From Paraphysomonas bandaiensis (lineage: Eukaryota > Chrysophyceae), in NCBI GenBank assembly GCA_965644295.1, contig CBFFRP010000231.1:62001-126000 (forward strand): a stretch of DNA of 64,000 nt, written 5' to 3'. A model generated the notes under the pieces. It was given only the letters and a program-made list of their open reading frames with translations. It had not been told where the DNA came from and did not search any database. The translations under genes and the position numbers were made by a program. The first letter of the stretch is position 1. The number at the start of each line of letters is the position of its first letter. Below, piece by piece: positions 1 through 8,794 of the stretch.

Positions 1-2
1 TC

Positions 3-1838
3 ATCATTGCTGAGTACAAAGGCAAACGCTATCCACTAACAAAGCTGAGTCAGTCTGCAAGGCGTTCTGATTACATAGTTCAAGACAGTACTGGTACCTT
101 CGCAATAGATGGCTTTGACCAAGTCCGACAATGTGTAACATGCGAAGCTGGGTATATTAATGACCCCCTAGCCACAAACATGGCTAATGTCAAGTTTGTC
201 ACGAAAAATAAACGCCTCTATGTCCGTACAATACGTCCCATTGCTAAGGATGAAGAACTTCTCATCAACTACGGGCATCATTACTGGTGTGATCAACGCT
301 GGCCACTTGAGATATTAATCCAAGCCAGGGCTGCGTACGACAGCGACATAGGCGGTGCCAATAAAGCAGTATGGGACAGACTCCTTGCAGACAAGAGTGG
401 AACTCCTACAGAGACCTCCAGCAGCATCCCCAAGGCTCCCTCGGGAGCAGCCATGGGACTCCGACTCTCCACATGGAACACAAATGGCAATCCGGCATCT
501 CACACAGGCAAAGTCCAAGCTATCATCCGACACTTTAAGCGGCAAAAATTGGACGTGCTCCTATTACAGGATGTCCGTCTAACAGAAACTCAGGCCAACT
601 TCTTCACACGTATCATAGAAGATGCAATCCAGGGATCAAGAATATGCCTCTTCCTCAGCAAGCAGCCAAAACTGACTTCAAGAGACCCACTAATGGGGGG
701 TACAGTAGTCATAATCAGCGAATACTGGAAGCGCCGTCTCGCCTTCACAAAGGCTGACTTTACGGGACTTGGTTTAGTGAGCCGACTAGAGTTCAAAACG
801 TCGGTGGCGCACACCCTAGTACTAATAAGCGTCTATCTACCCCCGAAGCCATCCACGCCAGGCTCTTGCACATTATGGAGCAAATTGACCAAGCTAGGGA
901 GAGCGTCCCGTGGTATCTGTACTGCTGACCCCTACAAGCTCCTATGCAACATCCTTACGAAATGGGTCACTAAAGCCAGAGCCAAGGACCATACTGTCAT
1001 TGTCGCCGGCGACTTCAATGGCTCCATGGAGACAAATCCGAAAGGCAGAGACATACGACCACTTGCCGACAAACTCCAACTGGCTGCACCACTCCATGAG
1101 CTTCTCCTACCCAGGAAAACATATCATACCTTCCACAGATTAGACAAAGGAATATCGCGGATCGATCATATTCTACACACGCCGTTACTTCCGAACATGT
1201 CTGTTACGGACACTGGCTGCCTTGACTCCCCTCACTACTCGCAGCAGCCTTCGATCATCGACCGGTCTGGGTCGGTTTCACTGTACCAGTCAATCTTGAC
1301 CCTCGACCACCTGAGTCGCACCTCCGAATCCCCCCGTCTCAATGTAAACCCGAAGGACTCCAAGGAAGTACAGGCATACACCGCAAGACTCCTCCAACTT
1401 CATGCACAACTACCACATTTAGACAACGGATCGTCTGCCATACTCCCTCCTGAGGTGGCAGCCAACAGACTAGCGGCCATCCATCACATAACCCTCCAGG
1501 CTTCGCTTGAAGCGAAGCGTCCTGCATGTACTTATAGCACACGACTACACGAACGTTGTCAGCGCAAACGCTCAAAGTTCAAGAATGGCTTTTCCCCGGA
1601 AATGAGAGTAATACAGGAAGGAATGATCATGGTTTTGCGGATTATCCAAAAGATGTTCAATTCTGCCGGATACAAACGGCATGGATGGCGCGGCCCCCGG
1701 CAACCACCCCCACCCACGAAATCATCACTGCATGGTTCATCCGATGGGACTCCTATCTCAGGAGTTCTCAGGGTCACATCAAAGGCATATCAGACATCAA
1801 CTTCTGGTGCAGCCATCGCAACGCGGACCCACGAGTAA
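3..1838 (+). CDS. LINE ORF1: SET domain fused to AP-type endonuclease (5' partial)
   Basis: The frame is open from position 3 with no need for the ATG at 180, so the protein starts upstream of the window. Positions 3-290 encode the second half of a SET domain: an Asn-rich segment (GYINDPLATN, where SET proteins usually have NHSxxPN), then the closing block GEEL/Y-like KDEELLINYGHHYW with its tyrosine. From an in-frame Met at 453 an exonuclease-endonuclease-phosphatase domain follows: WNTNG, LLLQDVRL (Asp where Glu is usual), GDFNGS, SRIDHIL and a late LDH in place of SDH. This endonuclease nicks target DNA in LINE retrotransposition. The SET part would methylate lysines if active, but the changed NHS motif makes activity uncertain. 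The last about 90 codons overlap ORF2 in another frame and probably do not represent the original protein. Confidence 0.8.
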   Translation: MIAEYKGKRYPLTKLSQSARRSDYIVQDSTGTFAIDGFDQVRQCVTCEAGYINDPLATNMANVKFVTKNKRLYVRTIRPIAKDEELLINYGHHYWCDQRWPLEILIQARAAYDSDIGGANKAVWDRLLADKSGTPTETSSSIPKAPSGAAMGLRLSTWNTNGNPASHTGKVQAIIRHFKRQKLDVLLLQDVRLTETQANFFTRIIEDAIQGSRICLFLSKQPKLTSRDPLMGGTVVIISEYWKRRLAFTKADFTGLGLVSRLEFKTSVAHTLVLISVYLPPKPSTPGSCTLWSKLTKLGRASRGICTADPYKLLCNILTKWVTKARAKDHTVIVAGDFNGSMETNPKGRDIRPLADKLQLAAPLHELLLPRKTYHTFHRLDKGISRIDHILHTPLLPNMSVTDTGCLDSPHYSQQPSIIDRSGSVSLYQSILTLDHLSRTSESPRLNVNPKDSKEVQAYTARLLQLHAQLPHLDNGSSAILPPEVAANRLAAIHHITLQASLEAKRPACTYSTRLHERCQRKRSKFKNGFSPEMRVIQEGMIMVLRIIQKMFNSAGYKRHGWRGPRQPPPPTKSSLHGSSDGTPISGVLRVTSKAYQTSTSGAAIATRTHE

Positions 1839-4800
1839 TCCTGGGTTGGAACGAAAAGCAAGCCACCAAGAAAAACCTTCTCCGAATTGCCTTGCGACTG
1901 AGAGGACTTCTTCATGGAAGAGCCAGGACAGAAATGCGGACTAGACTCACGGCTCGCACCAATCAGATGGAGGCACTGCTACAGCAGAAAAGACTTCAAG
2001 CAATTCTTCAGAAAATTGGTCTCAAGGTCAAAACACCACTCCGACTTACCACGGTGAAAGCAACTGACGGACACATCCTCACAACACCGCAAGACATTCA
2101 TGAAGGCATTAATGCGCACTTCCGTGAACATCATGCCAAACCTCCTGGACTTGACCCTGTAGCACAACAGCTCCAGGATGACCCTACATGGTGGAAATCC
2201 CTTCTTGATCCGGGCTCAGCGACATGCCAGGAACCACTCCACCCCCGCTCGAAAATCCCTCTTCCCCTGCAACTGGGGTTACGACGGGCCCTTTGTACCA
2301 AGACCACTCCGGCCATGGCAGCCACACTCAAATCTACTCTTGCAAAAGACATCACCCAGGATGAATTCTACTGCACACTTCACTCTCTCTCCTTCAACCG
2401 CGCGCCTGGACCCTCAATGGTCTCCTCCAACATGGTCAAATCCTGGCCACCGGTAGTTCAGCGAGAGGCTTACATCCTCACCAGATCTCTCTGGAAACAT
2501 AAACATGTGCCCATTTGGTGGAGAGACAGGGTAATGTCTCCCATTCTCAAGAAACCAGGAGAATCCTCCCTCACTAATCTCCGACCGATTGGTCTGCTTG
2601 AAGTCAGTAGGAAAATATTAACAAGGATAATCACTCATAGAATTCTTACCGTATGGGAGGAACAGAAAGTTTTGCATCCGTCCCAGCATGGTTATCGCTG
2701 GAGGAACGGGACTGACACAGCGATACTAAGGGTACTCGCGGCTGCAGAAGAAGCAAGACGAAAAGGCGACCAGCATATATGTACACTCTGGGACTTCAAG
2801 AAGGCCTTCGACTCAATTGCGCCTAACCTCATGCGTCTCGCGTGGGCACGACTGGGCGTTCCGGACGATGTAGTTGACTGGTTTGGCAACTTAGATGCCG
2901 GCGGTCTAACATTTCCCTGGACACCATTCATGGCAAACAACATAGAGCCACGTTCTCTCCTTGACCTCCTGTCCGCAGACGGCCACTTCATTGCACTATT
3001 CAGTCTGGGTTTCGAAGCCGAAAGGGGTATCACCCAAGGGGGCACAGAATCCACATGCGCCTGGGTGGCACTCTACGACATCCTTCTCACGTGGCTGGAC
3101 ATTGAACTGTCAACAACGAGTCCAACGTTACCAACTATTCAACTCACGACTCCGACTACCGGCGAAATAAAGATCTCCTTCGCGGATGATCTTAACACAA
3201 TAGCTAAATCCATACACGCTGCCCAACTCATTGCCCAACAAATATCTGCGTTCTGCGTACTTTCGGGAATGGAACTCTCTATCCCCAAAGTAGTTTGCAC
3301 AGTGTTTCCGATCCTACAAGATTCCAACAAGTCCTCCGACCCCATTGGCTACATCATTCTCTACGACTGGTCGTGGCGTCCACACCCAGTCCCTATCCAA
3401 ACATCACTAGAGTCGATACATTACCTCGGAGCAGACCTTCCTCTCACAATCACAGACAAGGCCTCCCATGATTGGTGTCTAAAATACCTGAAAGTCGTGA
3501 CCACACACCTAGGGATTAAACAGGCCTCAGCCGGCTGTAAAGTCATGGTTATCGAGACCCAAATCATACCGACTTTGCTCTATAGAGCCACCAAAGCTTC
3601 ATGGCCGCTACACTGGTACAGAGAAATTGACGCTGCTTGCGCAACCCTCTACAGAAAGGCCCTCAGTCTAGGCCCTGGATACCCCACGGAACTGATCTAC
3701 CTCTCACTCAAGCACAACGGATTAGGTATGAAACGTTTCTCAGACTCGGCGCAGGAGCAAAAATGGGGATCTCTACAGCGCGCAATAACCCTCGGGGGAG
3801 AAGCAGGTCAAGCAGCACATTTTCTACTCACTCAGACAACAGAGCCACAGCCCCAATACCACCACTATGTTCTCAGCCTCAGGGAATGGGGAACGGAATT
3901 GGGCCTTACCCTTCAGCAACCTGAGCCCCCCGAACCACAGGATGAACACATGCTGACCAATCTAAAACAAGAACTCGGCCTTAATAGCGTCCAACCAGAT
4001 ACTTTCAAGGCAATCTTCACAGATGGATCATACACAGCCAGTGCGCTCTCCACGCGTCGCCTCACTCATGTCAATCCGCGAACACGATGGACACACCGAG
4101 GAGGTGCAGCGGTCGTCTACTTACCCCCAGAAAATGCCTGGGAAGATGGTACAACCATAATACTACGACTAGATACACCCTTTCGTGATGTGCCAGGTTT
4201 GGACTCATACGCATATGAACTCATAGGCACAGCCATGGGGCTTATACTCTCAACACGCATTCCCGAACACATAAGAAGCCACACAGACTGTCAGGCAGTG
4301 TGCACCCGTACTGAGGAAGCACTCTCCACAAGACGCAGAGCTCTCGGTCACCGTGCAAAAGGGGTACTACTCGAAAGCATCGCGGCCAGTAGAGATTGCA
4401 AACGACAGGTGACCTGGGTGAGGTCCCATCCCGAACGACGTACCACAGATGAAACGGAGTGGACGTTTGAGGACAAGGGCATCTATATTGCGGACGCAGT
4501 CGCGGGTGAAGACTGGCATGAAGTCGATCGCATCCTTGGAAAAAATAACTACACTGTCTGTACAATTGCGATTGACAGTGCCATTGAACGCTTACTAACC
4601 GCTGGATTATGGCACTGGCGTTTGCACAGTACAAGACGGCCATACTACTCTAGCCCACTCCTTACTGATTTCCAAGATCTCTGCGACCTAAGGACACTTG
4701 AGAACTACACTTCAACCAGAGATCAACGCTACGGAAACAATCCTGATCGAGCGCCTGGCTACTGGACCAATAGCGGAGTACACCTCCCGCGCAAACTAGC

Positions 4801-5749
4801 TCAAGCGGATGGCAGTGCATCCAAAGACAAACTCAGCTCAAATCTACGCCAAAGAATTCTCAACACGGCACTGACATGGGACAAATCTTTCTGCATAGGG
4901 AGGAACCGGGCCAAAACCAAACAGGGGCTTGACCTGACCAAAGCCGCATGCTCTGACTGCGGGTTTCGACTAGATTCCCTAAAACATATGTGCCTCGACT
5001 GCACACATGAATCCATCACCCAAATAAGGGAAACTGCATTTCAATCGCATAAAAATGTGCTACACGAAATACAGAGAACTCAGAACTTACCCAACTGGAT
5101 CACATCTGCACTACGGAGACTCTCCAGCAGAGCCTGGAATCCCTCCATCCCACAGGTCGAGAGATACTGGACTGGAACCATCACAGCAGCCCAACTGGAA
5201 ACGGTCTTCGGAGATGACATACACAACCACCTGACGGCTCACAGTCTACGGAACCTAGAAACAGTGGTTATTAATCTCCTGCAACCGCTTTACACTGCAG
5301 CGAAGCTTATGTTACAGGATCGCGGTTGTCGCTATATCACCATGTCCAAAAGGCCGCCCAGGCTACTCCCGAGACCCCGTCCGAAACGCAGTCAGTCAAG
5401 ACAACGTCCGAGAGTCCTTCGACTACTAGGGGTCCAACGAAGACCCCCCACAGCGTATCCGACTCCAGACACACGTGCACACCTCACAGGTCCTACCCGA
5501 CAGAGCACTGGACTGCCCAGACCTCCACAACGCCGACGGCTTCGACAACTCTATCTACACCCGCGGCCCCACAGGAGCACAGTAACACATACTACAAACC
5601 CAACTCCTCCTCCCAACAATCCCCACCACTCCCAACCCACACATCTGGAACTAGGTGCACTCAGGACCCTAATTCAGAATGCTGAGCCCCCTCCAAAACC
5701 AATGGAGACCCATCCCAAAGGGAGACCCCCAGATCAAAAGCGCCGGTGA
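1556..5749 (+). CDS. LINE ORF2: reverse transcriptase, RNase H, Cys/His motif
   Basis: An uninterrupted frame of about 1,397 codons. RT signatures are in order: LRPIGLLEVSRKILTRII, the block around SQHGYRWRNGTDTAI, motif A as LWDFKKAFDSI, ITQGGTEST, and the catalytic SFADD near residue 541. RNase H follows at about residues 817-985, with FTDGSY, an acidic YELIGTAMG helix, HTDCQAVC and a closing YIADAVAG. A C-x2-C...H-x2-C-x2-C motif (CSDCG ... HMCLDC) near residue 1140 resembles the zinc-binding motif that follows RT in many LINEs. The last 140 residues are Arg/Pro-rich. The frame is -1 relative to ORF1. The first real codon is unclear, because the start lies in the overlap and the ORF1 and ORF2 proteins probably read as one polyprotein. 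Confidence 0.88.
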   Translation: MSAQTLKVQEWLFPGNESNTGRNDHGFADYPKDVQFCRIQTAWMARPPATTPTHEIITAWFIRWDSYLRSSQGHIKGISDINFWCSHRNADPRVILGWNEKQATKKNLLRIALRLRGLLHGRARTEMRTRLTARTNQMEALLQQKRLQAILQKIGLKVKTPLRLTTVKATDGHILTTPQDIHEGINAHFREHHAKPPGLDPVAQQLQDDPTWWKSLLDPGSATCQEPLHPRSKIPLPLQLGLRRALCTKTTPAMAATLKSTLAKDITQDEFYCTLHSLSFNRAPGPSMVSSNMVKSWPPVVQREAYILTRSLWKHKHVPIWWRDRVMSPILKKPGESSLTNLRPIGLLEVSRKILTRIITHRILTVWEEQKVLHPSQHGYRWRNGTDTAILRVLAAAEEARRKGDQHICTLWDFKKAFDSIAPNLMRLAWARLGVPDDVVDWFGNLDAGGLTFPWTPFMANNIEPRSLLDLLSADGHFIALFSLGFEAERGITQGGTESTCAWVALYDILLTWLDIELSTTSPTLPTIQLTTPTTGEIKISFADDLNTIAKSIHAAQLIAQQISAFCVLSGMELSIPKVVCTVFPILQDSNKSSDPIGYIILYDWSWRPHPVPIQTSLESIHYLGADLPLTITDKASHDWCLKYLKVVTTHLGIKQASAGCKVMVIETQIIPTLLYRATKASWPLHWYREIDAACATLYRKALSLGPGYPTELIYLSLKHNGLGMKRFSDSAQEQKWGSLQRAITLGGEAGQAAHFLLTQTTEPQPQYHHYVLSLREWGTELGLTLQQPEPPEPQDEHMLTNLKQELGLNSVQPDTFKAIFTDGSYTASALSTRRLTHVNPRTRWTHRGGAAVVYLPPENAWEDGTTIILRLDTPFRDVPGLDSYAYELIGTAMGLILSTRIPEHIRSHTDCQAVCTRTEEALSTRRRALGHRAKGVLLESIAASRDCKRQVTWVRSHPERRTTDETEWTFEDKGIYIADAVAGEDWHEVDRILGKNNYTVCTIAIDSAIERLLTAGLWHWRLHSTRRPYYSSPLLTDFQDLCDLRTLENYTSTRDQRYGNNPDRAPGYWTNSGVHLPRKLAQADGSASKDKLSSNLRQRILNTALTWDKSFCIGRNRAKTKQGLDLTKAACSDCGFRLDSLKHMCLDCTHESITQIRETAFQSHKNVLHEIQRTQNLPNWITSALRRLSSRAWNPSIPQVERYWTGTITAAQLETVFGDDIHNHLTAHSLRNLETVVINLLQPLYTAAKLMLQDRGCRYITMSKRPPRLLPRPRPKRSQSRQRPRVLRLLGVQRRPPTAYPTPDTRAHLTGPTRQSTGLPRPPQRRRLRQLYLHPRPHRSTVTHTTNPTPPPNNPHHSQPTHLELGALRTLIQNAEPPPKPMETHPKGRPPDQKRR

Positions 5750-5797
5750 GTCCACGGACACACGATAAAGGCGAATTTCATATCACACAAAAAGAAC

Positions 5798-6060
5798 GGA
5801 AGTGGTTGCACCTTGGTGCTTGCGGCGACGCACAAGCAGCTTTCGTAGCGTTAAATAGTAGGATAAAAGAGTTTGTATTGATTAGTTACGGGTAGTGGTC
5901 TAACTAGTATGACTAGCATTCTTCTAGCCACTAATTGATGCAAGGTCTCAACGCCTATTGCTAAATAATCAGACATTCACTACTGTTTAGTAGGGATGGT
6001 TGCACCAAGGTGCTTGCAGCAATGCACAAGCAGTCCCGAGATAACTGAGCATTTCATATT
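5798..6060 (+). repeat. LINE 3' tail with internally repeated GTTGCACC motif
   Basis: The tail holds two related units, near 5808 and 6000: GGTTGCACCttGGTGCTTGC and GGTTGCACCaaGGTGCTTGC, each followed by a CGCACAAGC-like stretch. The same block and the downstream TAGTAGGATA and CGCCTATTGCTAA-ATAA motifs recur around 19530-19690 and 40085-40330. TGCACCttGGTGC is itself palindromic. Shared 3' tails are typical of LINE families and of SINEs mobilised by them. Confidence 0.6.
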
Positions 6061-6080
6061 CTGTGTTACAATTAGTCTAA

Positions 6081-6734
6081 AGTAATAGATAGATAAATGC
6101 AACAAGTTCTCTCATGTAATAATCAGATCTATTATATAACATGTTTAGCATTTACATCACATGTATAATATACACCATCACCTAGTTTGTGTACATTTAC
6201 TGTTACTCGTTTCCTGGCCATTCTCTTGCTTCGGAGAACACTCTTTTTACCAGCTGAAATTTTTTGCTTTGCTGTAGCATGGACCTTACTTGGCCCTTCT
6301 CAGGTGTACCCTGATTTCCCCAATTTCCCGATGAATCAGCAGGCTTGTAACAGCGTTTGTGGCCACACGCTGACACACACGATCCACTTGACTGTGTGGT
6401 GCCGGATTCGGCACTAGATTCCTATTGAATTGTTTCGAAGGGCGAGTCTTCGCTATCTTTGCATCGGAGTGGGTAGGTTCATTTCGATGGCTGCTGATTC
6501 TCTCCTGCGCGGCATCATGATGTCTTAGATTCACGCCACTCCCCCTGGAAGTAGCGGCTGGCGCTGGAGATCCATTAACTGTATCGGGGTCTCGATCTGA
6601 TTTAAGTCGATGTGATCGTGAAACCTGGTAAAGCGATTTCACCAGGTTTCATATATGGAAAGTGTCATATAAGTACTTATTTGAAGACTAGGGTTAATGT
6701 TAATTACAATATAGTTGTTGTATATTTTCAATAA
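6081..6734. other. Intergenic, no gene supported
   Basis: Several short open frames exist on both strands but none resembles a known family. A perfect 10-bp inverted repeat (GAAACCTGGT / ACCAGGTTTC, 11-nt loop) lies at 6620-6650. The part 6290-6650 is GC-richer than its surroundings and could be old element debris. Confidence 0.5.
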
Positions 6735-7454
6735 TACCAAACAAATGTTACTTTTCCTACATCATTTACAGGTCTCCCAACTGCTTTTAACGGTCAAGAT
6801 GTTTTTGATACTCATATTACTAAGTCTTATTCTGGTGGAAGTGGTTCAACTGCTTATGCCAATGGAAATTATAACTTAATTTGTTCTTCATATGGTAAAT
6901 ATACTGGAATCGATCCTTTAAATTCATGCAATTTATTATTCGATGATAGTAATGAGACGTTCTGGGGAAATAACAGATATAACAGCGGACGAAATGGTAT
7001 TGACAATTACAGAGATGGCGTTTTTCATGCTATGCCTTCTGGTGAAGCTTATGATGATACAACAGGTAATTACATTGGTAGTAATGGAACAGATTATTAT
7101 TTTTCAACTACATATGATACATCTCAATCAATAGATGGTGAATGGGTTCAAGTAGAGTTACCTTATAAAATCCGTTTAACATCTATTTCAACTCAAGAAA
7201 GAAGCACAGCACAAGAGAGAACAATGAAAGCATGCTATATATTGGGGTCTGATGATGGCACAACTTGGAATTATATTGATGATGTAGCATTTCCAGGCAC
7301 TCAAGATTCAACTTTGTTTACTGAAGCAGTTACAACAACTAAAAGATATTCAATTATAAGAATTGTTATTGCCTCAGCAGGTTATATTATGTTCAATACT
7401 ATTAATTTTAGATTAACAGGTGATACATGGAGTTTAGATTCAACAACTGAATGA
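6735..7454 (+). pseudogene. Discoidin (F5/8 type C)-like fragment resembling giant-virus proteins
   Basis: An open frame of 239 codons runs from just after a stop at 6732 to a stop at 7452, with no ATG in its first 70 codons; the first in-frame Met is around 7032. The residues read as a jelly-roll carbohydrate-binding type: YANGNY near the start, an acidic LLFDDSNETFWG block, GEWVQVELPYKIRL, then GSDDGTTWNYIDD and a final YSIIRIVIAS strand. This order (exposed polar patch, EWVQVELP, GSxDGxxW, YxxIRIV) is seen in F5/8 C-like proteins that are common in large DNA viruses and in some bacteria. Composition is much more AT-rich than neighbouring genes. It may be a 5'-truncated gene, an exon with a splice acceptor at 6771 (TTTACAG), or an insertion of viral origin. 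Confidence 0.5.
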
Positions 7455-7559
7455 TAAGTTCAAGCATTTCTTTATCATACTTTAAAGAAAGGAACCGATT
7501 TTTTAAAACTATTTTGTATATTGTTTGTTGCATGTAGTTTGTTTAATCTTCTTTTCTTT

Positions 7560-7850
7560 TCCTTTACAACACCAACATCAACACCATCACCGTTACTACA
7601 CCGTCACCACTTGTGTTACTACACCATCACCGTTACTACACCATTACCACTTGTGTTACTACACCATCATCACTTGTGTTACTACACCATCATCAACACC
7701 ATCACCGTTACAACACCATTACAACTCTGGCATTATGGCATTGGCTTTTTATAACATAAACTATATAATAAATTTTATTTTATAACTTTTTCTAATTTTC
7801 ATAAAAGCCAAAATGCCAGAAAGCCAAAATGCCAGAAAGCCAAAATCATA
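7560..7850. repeat. Tandem CACC-rich minisatellite and inverted repeat
   Basis: From 7565 to 7715 the words ACTACACCATCACC and ACTTGTGTTACTACACC repeat in an irregular 18-36 bp pattern. From 7727 to 7760 a segment reading TGGCATTATGGCATTGGCTTTTTAT is complementary to a tandem 17-bp unit (GCCAAAATGCCAGAAA) at 7805-7845, so the transcript could form a long stem-loop about 280 bases after the discoidin-like stop. Confidence 0.6.
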
Positions 7851-7981
7851 TTTTAATTTTATTATAAGATAATTATTTAATATTATATAAAGTAATTAGT
7901 TTATATTTAAAGTATAGTATTATTAATATTATTATATAAGCTATAATAATTATAGAGTAAAAAGGAAGAGTAATAAAACGA
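7851..7981. other. Very AT-rich spacer
   Basis: Almost pure A/T runs with no coding or structural signal recognised. It is continuous in composition with the discoidin-like patch. Confidence 0.5.
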
Positions 7982-8350
7982 ATGTTTTATTACGATAGGA
8001 GAGCCTTTCCGGCTCAGGAGGAATGCCTAAGCGGCACAAGCGTCCCTCGGCCCTTCTTCCTCTCTGTGTGTGATTCAGCATTCGCATGTCATGAGGATGG
8101 CAAAGGACATACGGGACTCGTGGTTAAGGTAGGTGGCGCGACAGTTCTGTGCAAATCCTCGAAGCAAAGGATGGTCACGAAAGACTCGACAGAATCTGAA
8201 TTGGTGGGAATGTCAGATATGATGATGCAGGTGATACAGTGTGCAGATTTCATCAAGGGACAAGGATACGATATCGGCGCACCTGTGGTACTTCAAGACA
8301 ACACGTCAACTTTATCGCTTGTGATGAAAGGTGGTGGCAAGTATCGATAG
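7982..8350 (+). pseudogene. Ty1/copia-type RNase H fragment
   Basis: Residues from about 8060 onward follow the C-terminal RNase H of copia-type retrotransposons: a CDSAFACHEDGKGHTG start (the family's Asp followed by HxDxKSHTG), KSSKQRMVTKDSTESELVG (family pattern SKQKxVTxSSTEAE), and VVLQDNTSTL (the DN motif). The frame ends at 8348 soon after. No integrase, RT, gag or LTR is found nearby, so this is an orphan fragment. It is the only trace of an LTR retrotransposon I recognise in the window. Confidence 0.75.
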
Positions 8351-8794
8351 GAATTCTATTCTGCAGGTGTGAAGATCGTATAGGCATCCTTGGTATATTT
8401 TTGTTCAGAGATGCCTCTAATATAGAGACAACAATTATCTGTATTATTGTCGTAGTTGTATATCAGTAATATAGATAATATTTGATTCAATTTATTCCCG
8501 AAAAATAAGATGCTGACGGCGAGTTCACTTCGTGCTCCAAAAACAACATTTTTGATTTTTGAGTGCCCATATCTCACGACCACTATAAAGTCCAATATAA
8601 CGAAATGTTCAGTATTTAATGGACTATTTCGTGTTAAAACCGCAGTATTTCGATTGATGAAATAAAAAAGTTATGGAATTAAACATAAAAGACACTTTTT
8701 CATGCTTTTTTTCACGATTTTCGACCTTTCTCTTCTCTACAGCAAATTCCCATCACTCGTACAATAACTTAAAGTACATACACACTATACATCA
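8351..8794. other. Intergenic; upstream region of GH43 gene
   Basis: No gene recognised. The last 90 bases before the start at 8795 are CT-rich and then AC-rich (CATACACACTATACATC), as might suit a core promoter. Confidence 0.4.

Larger units (their letters stand above)
1..6080 (+). mobile_element. Non-LTR retrotransposon (LINE), 5' end outside window
   Basis: One element spans two long overlapping reading frames (3-1838 and 1556-5749) encoding SET-like, AP-type endonuclease, reverse transcriptase and RNase H domains, followed by an untranslated tail from 5750 to about 6080. Endonuclease plus RT plus RNase H without LTRs or integrase is the architecture of LINE-type elements. The ORFs are GC-richer than the flanks and free of stops apart from one change of frame, so the copy looks fairly young. 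The 5' end lies outside the window. The exact 3' end is uncertain: I see no clear poly(A), and tail motifs recur near 5808 and 6002. Domain calls are from motifs read in the sequence; the element's family name is not known to me. Confidence 0.85.

Noticed and set aside
1690-1720. Programmed -1 frameshift site in the LINE
   Set aside because: No slippery heptamer or clear downstream pseudoknot could be seen; a lesion in a C run explains it as well.
5326-5685. 119-codon Ser/Thr/Pro-rich frame overlapping the LINE ORF2 end
   Set aside because: It overlaps an intact ORF2 frame and has low complexity; no motif supports it over ORF2.
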